Assembly: GCA_018873245.2 (NCBI GenBank)
Contig: JAEMBT020000001.1
Span: 9,086,220 to 9,150,219, forward strand
Source of the DNA: Archegozetes longisetosus
Lineage: Eukaryota; Arthropoda; Arachnida; Sarcoptiformes; Trhypochthoniidae
Direction of reading: 5' to 3'
DNA: 64,000 nucleotides
Of the stretch, positions 46,589 through 57,143 are shown piece by piece (the first letter of the stretch is position 1; each line of letters opens with the position of its first letter). A program made the translations under genes and the position numbers. Under the pieces are notes generated by a model, which saw nothing but the letters and a program-made list of their open reading frames with translations, made no database searches and was not told the origin of the DNA.

Positions 46589-48055
46589 ATGTATTTTAGT
46601 AAACTGATTAAAGTCCTTATTTGTTTCCTAATAGTTTTATGGATCAGTAAAATCAGTTCAAAGCCAATAATTTGTGGACCTAATACTGCAGAGATTATAT
46701 TTACTAAACATGGCATTATATGTGCGACAACCAGTCAAGTGCCTCATATGAAGCACTTGTCATTGGATTCAACACTCGTTCCTAGACTAATAGCAAGTCC
46801 ACTAATGATTCAACAAATTAGAAACAATAATAATCATAATTACGGTAGAGAACAGATCGACAGGAGGCCCGATCTGATTGAAGATAAAATAGCGAAATAC
46901 CAGAGAATGCTTTTGGAAAAGTTGAAGAGAGACTCGTTGGCTAAACGACTAGTTAGGCATAGAGTTAATACTAGACTACAAAATCAGTATTTAATTGATT
47001 CTAACCATAACTCAAATCTTCAAATTCAGAATCCTGTTATTCAAAGTCAGATAGAACTGCAAAATCCTCAGCAGACTTATGTCAATAATCAGAACCTTGA
47101 AAATTCTTATAAAGACGAGATCAATAGTTCACAAGAAGTTCGTGAAAATGATTACAGTAGCACTGAGCAAGATTCTGAAATAAAACCTAATCATTTGAAA
47201 GATAAGCAAAATATTGATTACTCATCAAATAATAGACAGGGAGTTAAACATAAAGTGATATCTGGTACGAGTGCAAGTGTTGAAGCTAATAATAAAATCG
47301 CTAAAAATGTTGATGAATACGATCAACAACCGAGCAATATTGAGCCACAAGTCAGTCAAACGCAAGTCTATTATCGATTTTCAGTTGGAGAAAATGTTGC
47401 AAATGCTTTTCCAGAGCAAAACAATTTTGGTTTTCCACGAAATCAGATCAAAAATACGCAATCAACTGATGATTCTCCAATAATTTTGGGATCACCAAAA
47501 ATACCGAAACTCAATTTCGGCTTCAGACCTTTACTTAGTGAACACAAAGAAGTGCATCTCTTAAGACAAACTCCTCGAAAAGTTGATCAAAAAAAGTTTA
47601 TTCAAATACCTAATTATCTGAAGCCAGTTTTGTCCGATATTAAAACAGATCATAGACACGAAGCTTTCACTATACTTTCATCTGAACCACAAAAAAGTGA
47701 TCAGTTATATAAACATTCAGAAGAAAAAGTAATTGTTTCTCCTCATAATCACGAGAATATTCATAATTTTGAAGCAGAAAAATGGGATCAAAGACCGAAC
47801 ACAGACCTAAAACTATTAAGGCATCAAAACAGTGATTCAGATTTGGTTCAGTCTTCATCTCATAATAATTACATGATTTCTGATCCTAATAAATATGAAA
47901 ATGAGTTTTATTTGGATAAATCTCGTATTGAATATCAAGGATGGAAACCAATCAGAATGTATGGTAACTCAAAGTCTATATCAGACCAACAACTGATTGA
48001 TGACGACTTTCAGACAACTTATCCGTCAACGATCAAAAATGCACCACAAATTTAA
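46589..48055 (+). CDS. Secreted Asn/Gln/Ser-rich protein of unknown family
   Basis: A single-exon open frame of 488 codons. The N-terminus is a signal peptide (core VLICFLIVLWISKIS, cleavage near SSKP). Two cysteines follow early, in PIICGPNTAEII and GIICATTSQ; the rest is almost free of cysteine and rich in Asn, Gln, Ser, His and Lys. 90-120 is charged and probably helical (LIEDKIAKYQRMLLEKLKRD). Later come repeated polar stretches and scattered LRHQ, LRQT motifs. I do not recognise a domain. Length, the signal peptide and absence of stops in AT-rich DNA make it a real gene. It could be a silk, saliva or matrix-type protein; that is a guess. Confidence 0.75.
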   Translation: MYFSKLIKVLICFLIVLWISKISSKPIICGPNTAEIIFTKHGIICATTSQVPHMKHLSLDSTLVPRLIASPLMIQQIRNNNNHNYGREQIDRRPDLIEDKIAKYQRMLLEKLKRDSLAKRLVRHRVNTRLQNQYLIDSNHNSNLQIQNPVIQSQIELQNPQQTYVNNQNLENSYKDEINSSQEVRENDYSSTEQDSEIKPNHLKDKQNIDYSSNNRQGVKHKVISGTSASVEANNKIAKNVDEYDQQPSNIEPQVSQTQVYYRFSVGENVANAFPEQNNFGFPRNQIKNTQSTDDSPIILGSPKIPKLNFGFRPLLSEHKEVHLLRQTPRKVDQKKFIQIPNYLKPVLSDIKTDHRHEAFTILSSEPQKSDQLYKHSEEKVIVSPHNHENIHNFEAEKWDQRPNTDLKLLRHQNSDSDLVQSSSHNNYMISDPNKYENEFYLDKSRIEYQGWKPIRMYGNSKSISDQQLIDDDFQTTYPSTIKNAPQI

Positions 48056-49338
48056 AATTTTATATTTAATTCAACCATTTCTAATACTATGCTTTATAGC
48101 GAAACAATTATGCAAATGCTTAGAAATAATTAACTTCTGTCGAGTCTGCGATTAACTAAAATCTTTGTCATTTTTGAATGTTTAAGTTTTTTCTGTTCAG
48201 ATTTAATTATATTTTTTATATTTCATGATTGATCAAATCTTTCTATTCCTAATTTATTCATTTTTATTTTTAATTCTAGTTAAATATTTTAGAAATTACT
48301 GGAAAAAGCATTTCATATAACTAATATAACTTATTTTCACACTTTTGCTCTCAAAATAAAAGTTTAATTGGCTGAAAACCTTTTGCTTTCACAATACTTA
48401 GAAATCATTACCAGAACTTATTTCACATTTATATTCATTTTTTCTATTAAGATTTATCTCTATCAATAAGTTTTGGTGGTAATAAGTAAAAATTTGGGGA
48501 TTTTTATATTTCACTTGAAAGTAGAAATACTTTAAATAATCTCTAAAATCATCTTTTTGTTCTCTCTGGCACATTATTAGTATTAGTTCAAAACACTTGA
48601 AAATTGCACTTTTTCTATTGGTCAAATCTTATTAATATTTCAGGTTAATTGAAATAAATATTTAATAGATATCAGTTTAAGAATTATATGATTTTGCGTG
48701 AAATGCAATGCTATAAATGTTTATTTTATGGTTGACTTTATTTGCGTCAAGCATTAGGTATACAACAGTTATGTTGATCTATACGCGCTAGGCGTGGAAA
48801 GCAAATTTAAGCGCTCCACATAACTCTCATATACCTTACGCGAAGTGCAAATCAACGAGAGTAAGGAACAGATAGGTCACGATCAAAAGACCGGCAGTAG
48901 GAAGATCGACACTTTATAAGACATTTGATAAAATTACCTTCATGGATGTAAAATTGAGCTTTATAGAAAATTCAGATAAGAACTCAGAAATTTCAGATTG
49001 AAAATTCAGATAGAAATACAAACTTGATCAATTTTTGAAATTCTTAGCTCTATCTCTTTGATTAATATCTAAACGTAGTATAAAATATTTTGGAAGATGG
49101 ACTAGCGAATGCGACTATTATTGACATCAATAGTATTAATAAGCATATGTTGTAGAGAACGTTGCTAAACACTACTTTTGTATACCACATTGGATTATTA
49201 AAAGTTCATTTTGATAGATCAAATTTTCAGTATATGAGTAATTGATGTTACTTGCAATTAAAATATCAAATTGTAAAAAGCTGCAAACTGCTTTATCTGA
49301 GTTTATTTTGAACAATCTGTATAATAGATATAACGTTA
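48056..49338. other. 3' flank of the Asn-rich gene; no further gene
   Basis: AATAAA-type signals occur near 48355. A GC-richer stretch at 48780-48910 stands out from its surroundings but shows no recognisable coding or terminal repeat. Confidence 0.4.
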
Positions 49339-49677
49339 TTGTATTGTTTGCTATTTAACAAATGTTTAATTGGTTTCTTGATTTTTGTCAGCATAAGATT
49401 AAATCAAATTGAATTGCAGTGCAAAGCAATTAGCAGTTTATGCAATTGTGCTAAGCCCAATTCCATAGTTGAAGACAAACAAATTAAGTTTTATCAGTAT
49501 AATGCTGATGTAGTTAGGGAAACGCTCAAACAGCGACTCACAAAGGAGTCCAAAATGATTGACTGAAACAAGTTTTACGTTTAGTGTCACAAATCTGATC
49601 GTAAGTGCAGATTTGAAAGTAAAAATGTTCAATCAATATTTAGATAGTATTGAATATCTATCTAAGCTTAAACAATA
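49339..49677 (+). pseudogene. Decayed relative of LDLa gene 1
   Basis: The first frame (49339-49566) has a hydrophobic start, then CKAISSLCN, colinear with CIALSSVCN of LDLa gene 1, but the next LDLa cysteines are lost. The linker ETLKQRLTKES matches ALKESAEKG. After a frame change near 49558 the other frame reads TFSVTNLIVSADLKVKMFNQ and ends LSKLKQ at 49677, which matches the tail FSVGNLIV ... KVKMFNQ and NLKQQ of gene 1. It is 25-30 kb from the cluster and on the opposite strand. Loss of disulfide cysteines and the frameshift mark it as a pseudogene. Confidence 0.85.
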
Positions 49678-51229
49678 AATGATTGAAAACTATTTTTCAT
49701 TGATAGCAAATGTCTATTATGTCTAATAAACAGATAAGTTTTTGTTTTTTGAATCAAATCTTCAAATACTTGATGCCTGTTTATCGCCAAATTTCTGAAA
49801 CTATTATTGATTTAATCAACTTTTACTCTTGTAAAGGCATGTCTACAGTCTATTGTTGAAGTATATCTATCGCTGTTTATGATTTGCGTTTTGAGCCATA
49901 AACGCTTCGATAGAAAACTTTAGACAGTTTAATTGACTATGTGTTTAATAATGTTAAAGCCTTTGCTTTTGACCTATAATTTGACTAAATCTAGTAATTA
50001 CTTAGTTTACATATTTCTATTACAATTCATAACATAGAAAACACTACATATGAAAGCATAGGATCTAATCCGTATTTAAGTAATTAAGTTTAAATAGTCG
50101 AATTTGTGCCTAATTTGAAAAAGTTTATCAGATTCAAATCAAAAACATTATTTAAAGATAATTATTACAATTTTCATACCGATATCACATTTATTAATTA
50201 AATAAATTTCTTGTTAAAGGTTTGGTTTAATAAATGTTTATTTATGTGTTTATCCATATATTCAATTACATACTTAGTTATGTAAAATTTATCAATTAAT
50301 TAGCTTCAAAATATAAAGAACCGAAAATATTTTCAACTATTCTAAAAACAAGTTAATCATTGATTTAATTTTTAATACAAGTTTAAATGAAAAAATCAAG
50401 TCCGAAACAGGGACCAAAGTTTTGATAATCACCTTTTCGAGCACGCTAAAACTTCTTTATAACCAGTTTTTGATACAAAAATCCAGTTCTTATTCTCAAT
50501 AGTCTTCAATGAACTTTTACTTCTGTTTTCATCAGCTTTTGATGAAGTATTGATTTTGTTGAGCTGATCCCAAATTTTTGTATCTTTATGTAAATTATGC
50601 GCCGTTTTATGACCTCTAACTCTTTGAGCTATTATTAACATTTATATTAATTATTTAATATTTCAACACAAGTAACAATTAGGAACTATGGAAAATAACA
50701 ATTATCAATGTTTTCAACGGAATGTTTTCAACAATTGCCTGTATGCGGTTTGTTAGTGATCAAATCAATTATTGTCTAACTTAATATAGTCAGATAAACT
50801 TTAATCTATAATCGTATTCAATGTGAACGTACTATGAATTAGAAAACAATTTTAGACTTTAGTATTTGACTGTACTCAACAATTTGTTCAGCTCTTTAGA
50901 TAAACAGTAGAAATATGGAAAATATGACGTCAATCAATGAAATCTTTATTTTGAGTTTTGCACAACAATTTATATTAATTCGAGCGTAGTTCAGATCTGG
51001 TAATATTTATGAATATTGGATTTTTGTCGATATGTTCTGATGAGAATTGAGTAATATAATGAATTGCGTTCAAAGAGCTGCAGAAAGGATTAAATTAAAA
51101 CTGAAATAACCAAAATATAGTCAATATTATCTAATTTTTATCTAAGAACAATTGGTGTCAATAAATATACAGACATTCACACTGATAAAGTTTCGTAAGA
51201 TTTAAATAAAGTGATAATTTTATACCAAT
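49678..51229. other. Intergenic with one doubtful small ORF
   Basis: No repeat or transposon end recognised. See the small minus-strand frame at 50429-50641. Confidence 0.4.
50429..50641 (-). CDS. Doubtful 70-codon basic ORF
   Basis: Encodes a Lys/Asn/Ser-rich basic peptide without signal peptide, cysteines or recognisable motif. Possible small gene or exon; equally a chance frame. Confidence 0.15.
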   Translation of the reverse strand: MLIIAQRVRGHKTAHNLHKDTKIWDQLNKINTSSKADENRSKSSLKTIENKNWIFVSKTGYKEVLACSKR

Positions 51230-51372
51230 TATGTAATTTAATGCTTATGCTTATATCCAATTTATAATTAATTGTATTATTTATTTGAATATAGAGCTAA
51301 AATCACTTTTGCAGTATTTATATGTAATATTTGATTCATTGATATTCAGTCAGAACTAAACTCAAAAATTTT

Positions 51373-51999
51373 GGTAGCACGTCAATTCAGCGCAATCAAT
51401 TCAGCGCACGGCAATTCAGCGCTACAACAATCCAGCGCCGCGACAATTCAGCGCTGCGAAAATTCAGCGCATTTGAAAATTTCACGAAAATTGATAACTT
51501 TAAAGAAAAACAGAAACCGTAATTACAGAAACTCTAAATTAATAGATATTCACGGAACACAAATTTCAACCTATAAAAGTGTTTACTTTCAACCAACAAT
51601 TACAAGCAAACATACTTATAGGTGATAGAATCTTTATTTTTAATTAAGTTTATTTGAATTAAGGAAAAGGATTTCTAAAATAATTATATTTAATAAGAAT
51701 ATGATTATAAATGATGGAATATTAATAGTAAAATTCATTATGTTTGTACAGTAATCAAAACATTTATGTGTTATATTTTATACATTTTTGGTAAAAATTT
51801 ATTTCCTTTGAACGCCTAATAGTCTAGAGGTCTCTGTTTTTCTTTAAAATGAATTTATAATAAACGTGCGCTGAACTGTCGCAGTGCTGAATTTTTACGC
51901 GCTGAACTGTCGAAGCAATGAATTGTCGCAGCACTGAATTGCCGTGGCGCCGAAGTGTCGCGGCGCTGAATTGACATGCGCTGAATTGACGTGGAACCG
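51373..51999. mobile_element. MITE-like element with iterated AATTCAGCGC termini
   Basis: Ends GGTAGCACGTCAATTCAGCG and, inverted, GGTTCCACGTCAATTCAGCG. Six AATTCAGCGC-type units spaced 14-16 bp at the left and about eight in inverse orientation at the right form the long terminal repeats. Flanked by AAAATTTT on both sides (51365-51372 and 52000-52007); the undisturbed copy at 12895 has a single AAAAGTTTT there. The middle is AT-rich and non-coding. The 84-codon frame at 51371-51625 merely reads through the units. Confidence 0.85.
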
Positions 52000-52230
52000 A
52001 AAATTTTTCATATCGATGCCTTTAAGTGGCAAATAATTAGCGCTATTTTCACAGCAAATTCAGAATGATTCTTAAATTCTAGGAATAAACTAATTTTTAA
52101 AATCTACTATTAATTAAACACCACTATTAAAAATTACTATTAATATTTTTTATATCTATGGCATGATTAAGGAGTCACTTACGAGTTATTATTATTATTA
52201 TTAAAACATTTTTAAGTTAAAGGATCTAAA

Positions 52231-53166
52231 ATTTTGGATAAACTTTAGAGAAGTCCCAGAGTGATTCACAGGTAACACTCGTACATCCTGATAGGAGGCG
52301 ACCCCCAGAGGTCGTAAATGCAATATTGAGTGACGAGGCCTCTTATTCTGTGCGCTAGGTTCAGAAGAATTTTTAAATTCTTTTTCGGATATTCCTCTGA
52401 TAACTTGAGCTACGAAGCTGAAAATAGAGCTAAGTCACAAGTTTATCATTGACAGGAAATTTCAAGCCTCTAGGTAACTTAGGTGCCAAGATATGATGAA
52501 CGGAATTCTTAGTTTCATTCAAAATATTCATCTTTGTTTGATTTAGTACCTCGTAATGGATAAACCCGGCTTTCTCGAGTCGTAACCCAACAAGCCTGGT
52601 ATGAACGAGGGAGGATAGGTTATATCTCTTCGCAACCTAACCTATTATACTTTAATCATATAAGGTTTGGTTTGAGTTACGACTTGGTAAAGCCTGGTTT
52701 ATCCATTTTCGAAGGGGTTAGGTCTGGGTGGCACCAATAGGCGATGTTAGCTTCTTGGTAACTGTATAGCTTCTCGACTAAAATCACGCCACTGTCTCCG
52801 GTCGGATTATTAGTGGAATCAAATAAATTCATTGCCTCATACAAAAACTTTTTCTGAAAAAGTATAGTTTATACATTGAATGTTTTATTGAATTTTCTTT
52901 GAACCTCTAGAGCTACAGCAACCAAACTTCACACACAAGTTCAGAGTATTTTTATCTTCGGTTCTATTTGTATAGATTTTCTTAACCACCTCTAATGAGG
53001 CGGGAAAAAATAATATACAATTTGGGTGTTTTTTTCAGCAATGCTCCCAAACCGAGAGGCCTCGTCACCCAAATTGCATATATAACCTCTGGGGCTCATC
53101 TTCTATCAGGATATATGGGTATCACCTCTGAATTACTCTGAGACTTTTCTAAAGTTTATTCAAAAT
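52231..53166. mobile_element. DNA element with terminal inverted repeats of about 110 bp
   Basis: ATTTTGGATAAACTTTAGAG at the left pairs with ATTTTGAATAAACTTTAGAA (inverted) at the right. Similarity continues through CCTGATAGGAGG-like and GACGAGGCCTC blocks. Inserted between GATCTAAA and CATAAAAACAG of the decayed promoter copy. Exact target duplication unclear (ATCTAAA / ATCTTAC, diverged). Contains no recognised gene and one nested MITE. Confidence 0.8.
52558..52704. mobile_element. 147-bp MITE nested in the previous element
   Basis: GGATAAACCCGGCTTT at 52558 pairs with GGATAAACCAGGCTTT in inverse orientation ending at 52704, and continues with AGTCGTAACYCAA on both sides: a hairpin-capable element of about 33-bp arms. 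Confidence 0.8.
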
Positions 53167-56040
53167 CTTACATAAAAACAGTACAAAATAGAACTGGAGC
53201 TGTTAACAGGAGAGCAGTTTGACACAGATAAACAAATGTCGGCTTATGTTCTATACGTATATGAGTCAACCGAACATTAATCATATTGTTAATAGCCAGT
53301 TACCGATATGTAAAATCAGATGTGTTAGAGTTGTATAGTGTGGAGAACGCATACGCTTAACTTTTAGTTAAAGTATCAAAATTTCAAAAATCATTCTTCC
53401 ACCTCCACTTGATCTCCATTAAAGTATCTCCAACTTCACTCCAACTCCACTTTCAAATTAAATATTGCCTCCAACCTCACTCCACTCTCACTAGAATTAC
53501 ATCTAACTTCAATTCAACTCCACTGTAAAAAGGAGTCTAACTCCACTTAATTAACATAGTATAAAAGTTTCATTTGTTTATAAAGTATTAAATTATCTAG
53601 TTGTGTTTATAAGGTATTAAGCACTGCAATGCACGACTCATAAAAATTTCTTTGCAATTGAATTTGTTTTCCAAGAGTCTTAACATTCAAATTAATGATT
53701 GTAAATAAAAATTTGTGACTTGAGTTTGATAAAATATGTCTCATACAAGTGTAAGTGAATTTGAATTACGTGATAAGACTAAAAAAGAAATTCTTGAACT
53801 GATAAAAAATAACTTAAATGAGATTTCCTATGAGATTGCATCAGAAAAATCCAAAGTGGAGAGGATTTGAGAGAGTTCCGTCCAATAAAATAAACACTGA
53901 TTTTGTTTCGTTCATTAATTGAAAAAAATACTTGCTCATAAAAAATCTCAGGAACTGGTACTATTCTGGCTCATAAATGTAAAACTCGAGACTATAAACA
54001 GTTAAGAGTAGATCGTTTTATGTGGAAAAAGCTCAAAATATTAATTTAAATGTAATTAAATGTAAAGTCACAGATTGCGTTGTTTTGTGCTGTGATATAG
54101 ATATGCGTTCGTTTCATCTTATCAAAGGAGAAGGATCCCAATTATTAGCTCAAAAAATTTAGATATTGGAGCTCGATATGGTTCAGTAAAAATCAATGAT
54201 ATCCTTCGTACAGCTCTAATAGTCTCAAATCAAGTACCAAAAGTTTATGATAAGGTGAAAGAAAATTGTTTAATGTATGTAAACATTTAGAAGGTTTTGG
54301 AGTGACATTAGAATTACAGAAACACGAAAATACTGGAGCTCATTATATTACTTTTACTGAATATTATATTAAAACGGATTTAAGTGCAAAAACTTTAGGA
54401 ATTGAAAATTTCGTTTTAGAGACACGTGAGATGAAAGAAAGAAGAACAGGACTCAATATCAAAGAGATGATTAATGACATTTTAGATGAGTTCGGATGTA
54501 CTCATGATCACAACTTTTTCGTTATAGACAATACTAGTAATATGACCATTGCACGCATTGACAAAAGGAGATATTCATGTGGCGGACATAACATTAATTT
54601 AGACTTTAAGAGTACCTTCAAAGATTATATCGTAGATTTTATGAAAATAAATCAAAATATTAAAAAAATAAGTCTTTGTCACTCTAATGAAACGGAAAGG
54701 TTTAATGAGAAAATTTTATGAAAATTTCAAAGCTATCCTACAAGAAGTTGAGAAAAGATTAAACTCAATTTATCATTTGCTCAAAGTTTTCGTTGAAGCA
54801 TGTGATCTCAAAACTGGAAAACTTCGAAATGGCTAATTTCAGAATGGCTAATTTCTAAATGGCTAATTTCATATTGGCTAAACCCTGTTTTCTGTCTCTA
54901 TTAGCAGATTTTGCCTTTTTAATAAGAATAAATACACTAAGTTTAATAGATTAGAGTAATAGTTCAGTAAGTTTAGCTAGTAATCGTATTGTATACTATT
55001 ATACTGCTACTGCTACTAATTATAATATAGCGCATAAAAGAGCACGTAAAATGGTAAAAGCCATTCTAAGTTCATTGTTTTAAAGTTAAAATTAATCTCA
55101 TTTAATTAAAACTACAAATGTAATAATGAGTTAACTGCTTTATCTGAGGAAACTTGAAGAAACTGGCAGTATTGAACACTACTTTAAATTGTAGGCTATT
55201 CAGATTATTAACAGTTTAGAAACTGATTCAACTATTCATGTTTATCAAACTTCAGTGCGATTCGATATGAATGAAAATTAGCACTAAAATCATTTGTGAA
55301 GTATGTAAATCATTGATATTATATTATTTTTGTTTTCATACTATCAAAAATTTTCGCATTAAGACTTATCGAAGACTCAACTCTTATTTTTCCATTAGTT
55401 AAGAGTTCAGTAATTAACTGAAATCAAAACTTATGTGTATATATGCCTTAACATATAGGTTTTGATACTCAAACGTAAGGCTTAAGATAAAAAATCGTAT
55501 AAATAAAAAAGTCCTAAGGAATGCTTTGGTATTTGTAAAATTTCATTTAGACCTCTCTTTGAAAAGAAAAGTGGATTTAAAAATGCTGAACACTTCGTTA
55601 GCTTAAAGACAAAGGCGGCATATGAAAATTATGTTAGACAATTTAATTATAAACATTCCCATACTAATACAGGATGTTATTGATGCATAAATATGTATAT
55701 ATTGTAATATAAGCTATTACAGGATACTAGAGGTAGATCATTTTTTGAGTCAAATTTCAAACTAATATTACAGGATAACGAAATGAGATATTTTAATTCT
55801 ATCTTCACCAAATTATAACTATAATTAACAGCTTTTAGGAACACATTAAAATGTTTATATAAATAATTTTTAGTAACGGAAAATTGTGTTTGTAAATTTC
55901 AAATGACTATTGTCATATGATACCAATAAAAACCCAAACGTTTCTTGGTGTTAAATTAAAGCACTAATAGTCTAGTTTTAATTTTTGAAGAGTCTGCTTT
56001 GGGTTTCTTTTGGTAACAAGTACAACTTATAAAAATAGAA

Positions 56041-56613
56041 ATGTCCGAACAAATGTCACATTTACCTAATTTAAGATATAAATATTGTGCTTGTTGCACT
56101 GTCCGGTTGGATAGTATTATAAGACGTGATGTAAGACGCGTCAACGAAAATGATTTAGTGACTAAATTAAATACTGTGAAGCCGATAATATTAACAAATA
56201 AAAGAAAATCAATGGATTCAACACTGATTAACAAAGGTGATTTAATTTGTGGAAATTGTAGAAACTTTGCTAAAAAGTTCAAAGGTGATAATACTTCAAA
56301 TGTGAACGTGTCACTACCTATTACAACTTATTTGTATCCATCATTATTAAGTTTAAATTCCCCGGATAACTCTAGCACATCCCATAGTACACTACCTATT
56401 GCCAGCACTTCTACTGCCACCACATCCACTGCCAGCACATCCCTTCTCAGCTCATCACACGCTAGCTCTGCTAATACAAGTTCACGTTTGTATCCATTAT
56501 TACCAGACTCATCAAGCGATGAAAGTGATAGCGGTGAGGTAACGTTAAAAATTCCTAGATCAATGAGAGCTAACAAAAACTGTATAATATGTAATAAGTC
56601 AAAAATCTTATAA
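56041..56613 (+). CDS. Element-encoded CxxC zinc-binding-like protein, function unknown
   Basis: 190 codons. The N-terminus has KYCACCTVRLDS; near residue 75 a CGNCRNFAKK pair; then a Ser/Thr-rich low-complexity middle (70 residues, many STS and TST) with an acidic SSDESDSGE; the end has NCIICNKSKIL. CxxC pairs spaced like this suggest zinc binding in a transposon accessory or DNA-binding protein. Beyond the stop, other frames continue with RARIQSRHKSSKNI and similar plausible coding, so the original protein was probably longer and has been cut by a frameshift. I do not recognise the superfamily. Confidence 0.55.
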   Translation: MSEQMSHLPNLRYKYCACCTVRLDSIIRRDVRRVNENDLVTKLNTVKPIILTNKRKSMDSTLINKGDLICGNCRNFAKKFKGDNTSNVNVSLPITTYLYPSLLSLNSPDNSSTSHSTLPIASTSTATTSTASTSLLSSSHASSANTSSRLYPLLPDSSSDESDSGEVTLKIPRSMRANKNCIICNKSKIL

Positions 56614-56951
56614 ATGTTCCTGAACTATATAATGACAATTCTAATGTACTTGGTAATGATACTACTTTGATACGTGCGAGAATTCAATCGCGACATAAAA
56701 GTAGCAAAAATATTTTACTTATATAACTTATTACAAGTCAATAAATAATCATACGGCAATTAAAGACACAATATGCACCTGTCATAGTGGCAAAGGACCA
56801 TGGGATGTTGTGCACACGCTACCAGTGTTATTTACTATTTGAGTAATCAACGCTATGCCCCAACAAAAAACCAACAATTACAGTTGATACAATTTATCCA
56901 CAATTTGTTCCCAATGAAAGTAGCGCCAGCAGTGATAGTGATAATTGTCGT

Positions 56952-57143
56952 ATGAATGCCAACTATGACAGTTCTGATACTATTATTGATAGTGACCATT
57001 ATGATAGTGACCATCGTGATATTGACCATCATGATAATGAAAAGCTTGACAGTGACCAGCGTGACCAAGATCACATTGAAAATCGTGTTGAGCACCTTAC
57101 AATTTACCCTGATATCTCTACAATGTTACCAACAATAGATTAA
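56952..57143 (+). pseudogene. Asp/His-rich coding remnant of the same element
   Basis: 63 codons beginning inside a longer reading (SSASSDSDNCRMNANYDSSD upstream), with an internal repeat SDHYDSDHRDIDHHD and an ordinary C-terminus. In the same orientation as the CxxC protein and perhaps once its C-terminal part or a second gene. The repetitive Asp/His stretch derives from a GTGACCATGATAGT-type simple repeat. Confidence 0.4.

Larger units (their letters stand above)
51230..53200 (+). pseudogene. Decayed third copy of the peptide-gene upstream region
   Basis: 51230-51372, 52000-52230 and 53167-53200 together align with 12755-13125, the upstream region of peptide gene 1: a shared TTATAATTAATTGTA block, the GCTATTTTCACAG block, the GTTAAAGGATCTAAAATTTT block and the ATAAAAACAG after the TATA box. 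Two transposons are inserted. No peptide coding sequence follows, so only the upstream part was copied or kept. Confidence 0.8.

Noticed and set aside
51371..51625. 84-codon frame with repeated SA/NSA residues
   Set aside because: It reads through the AATTCAGCGC terminal units of a transposable element.
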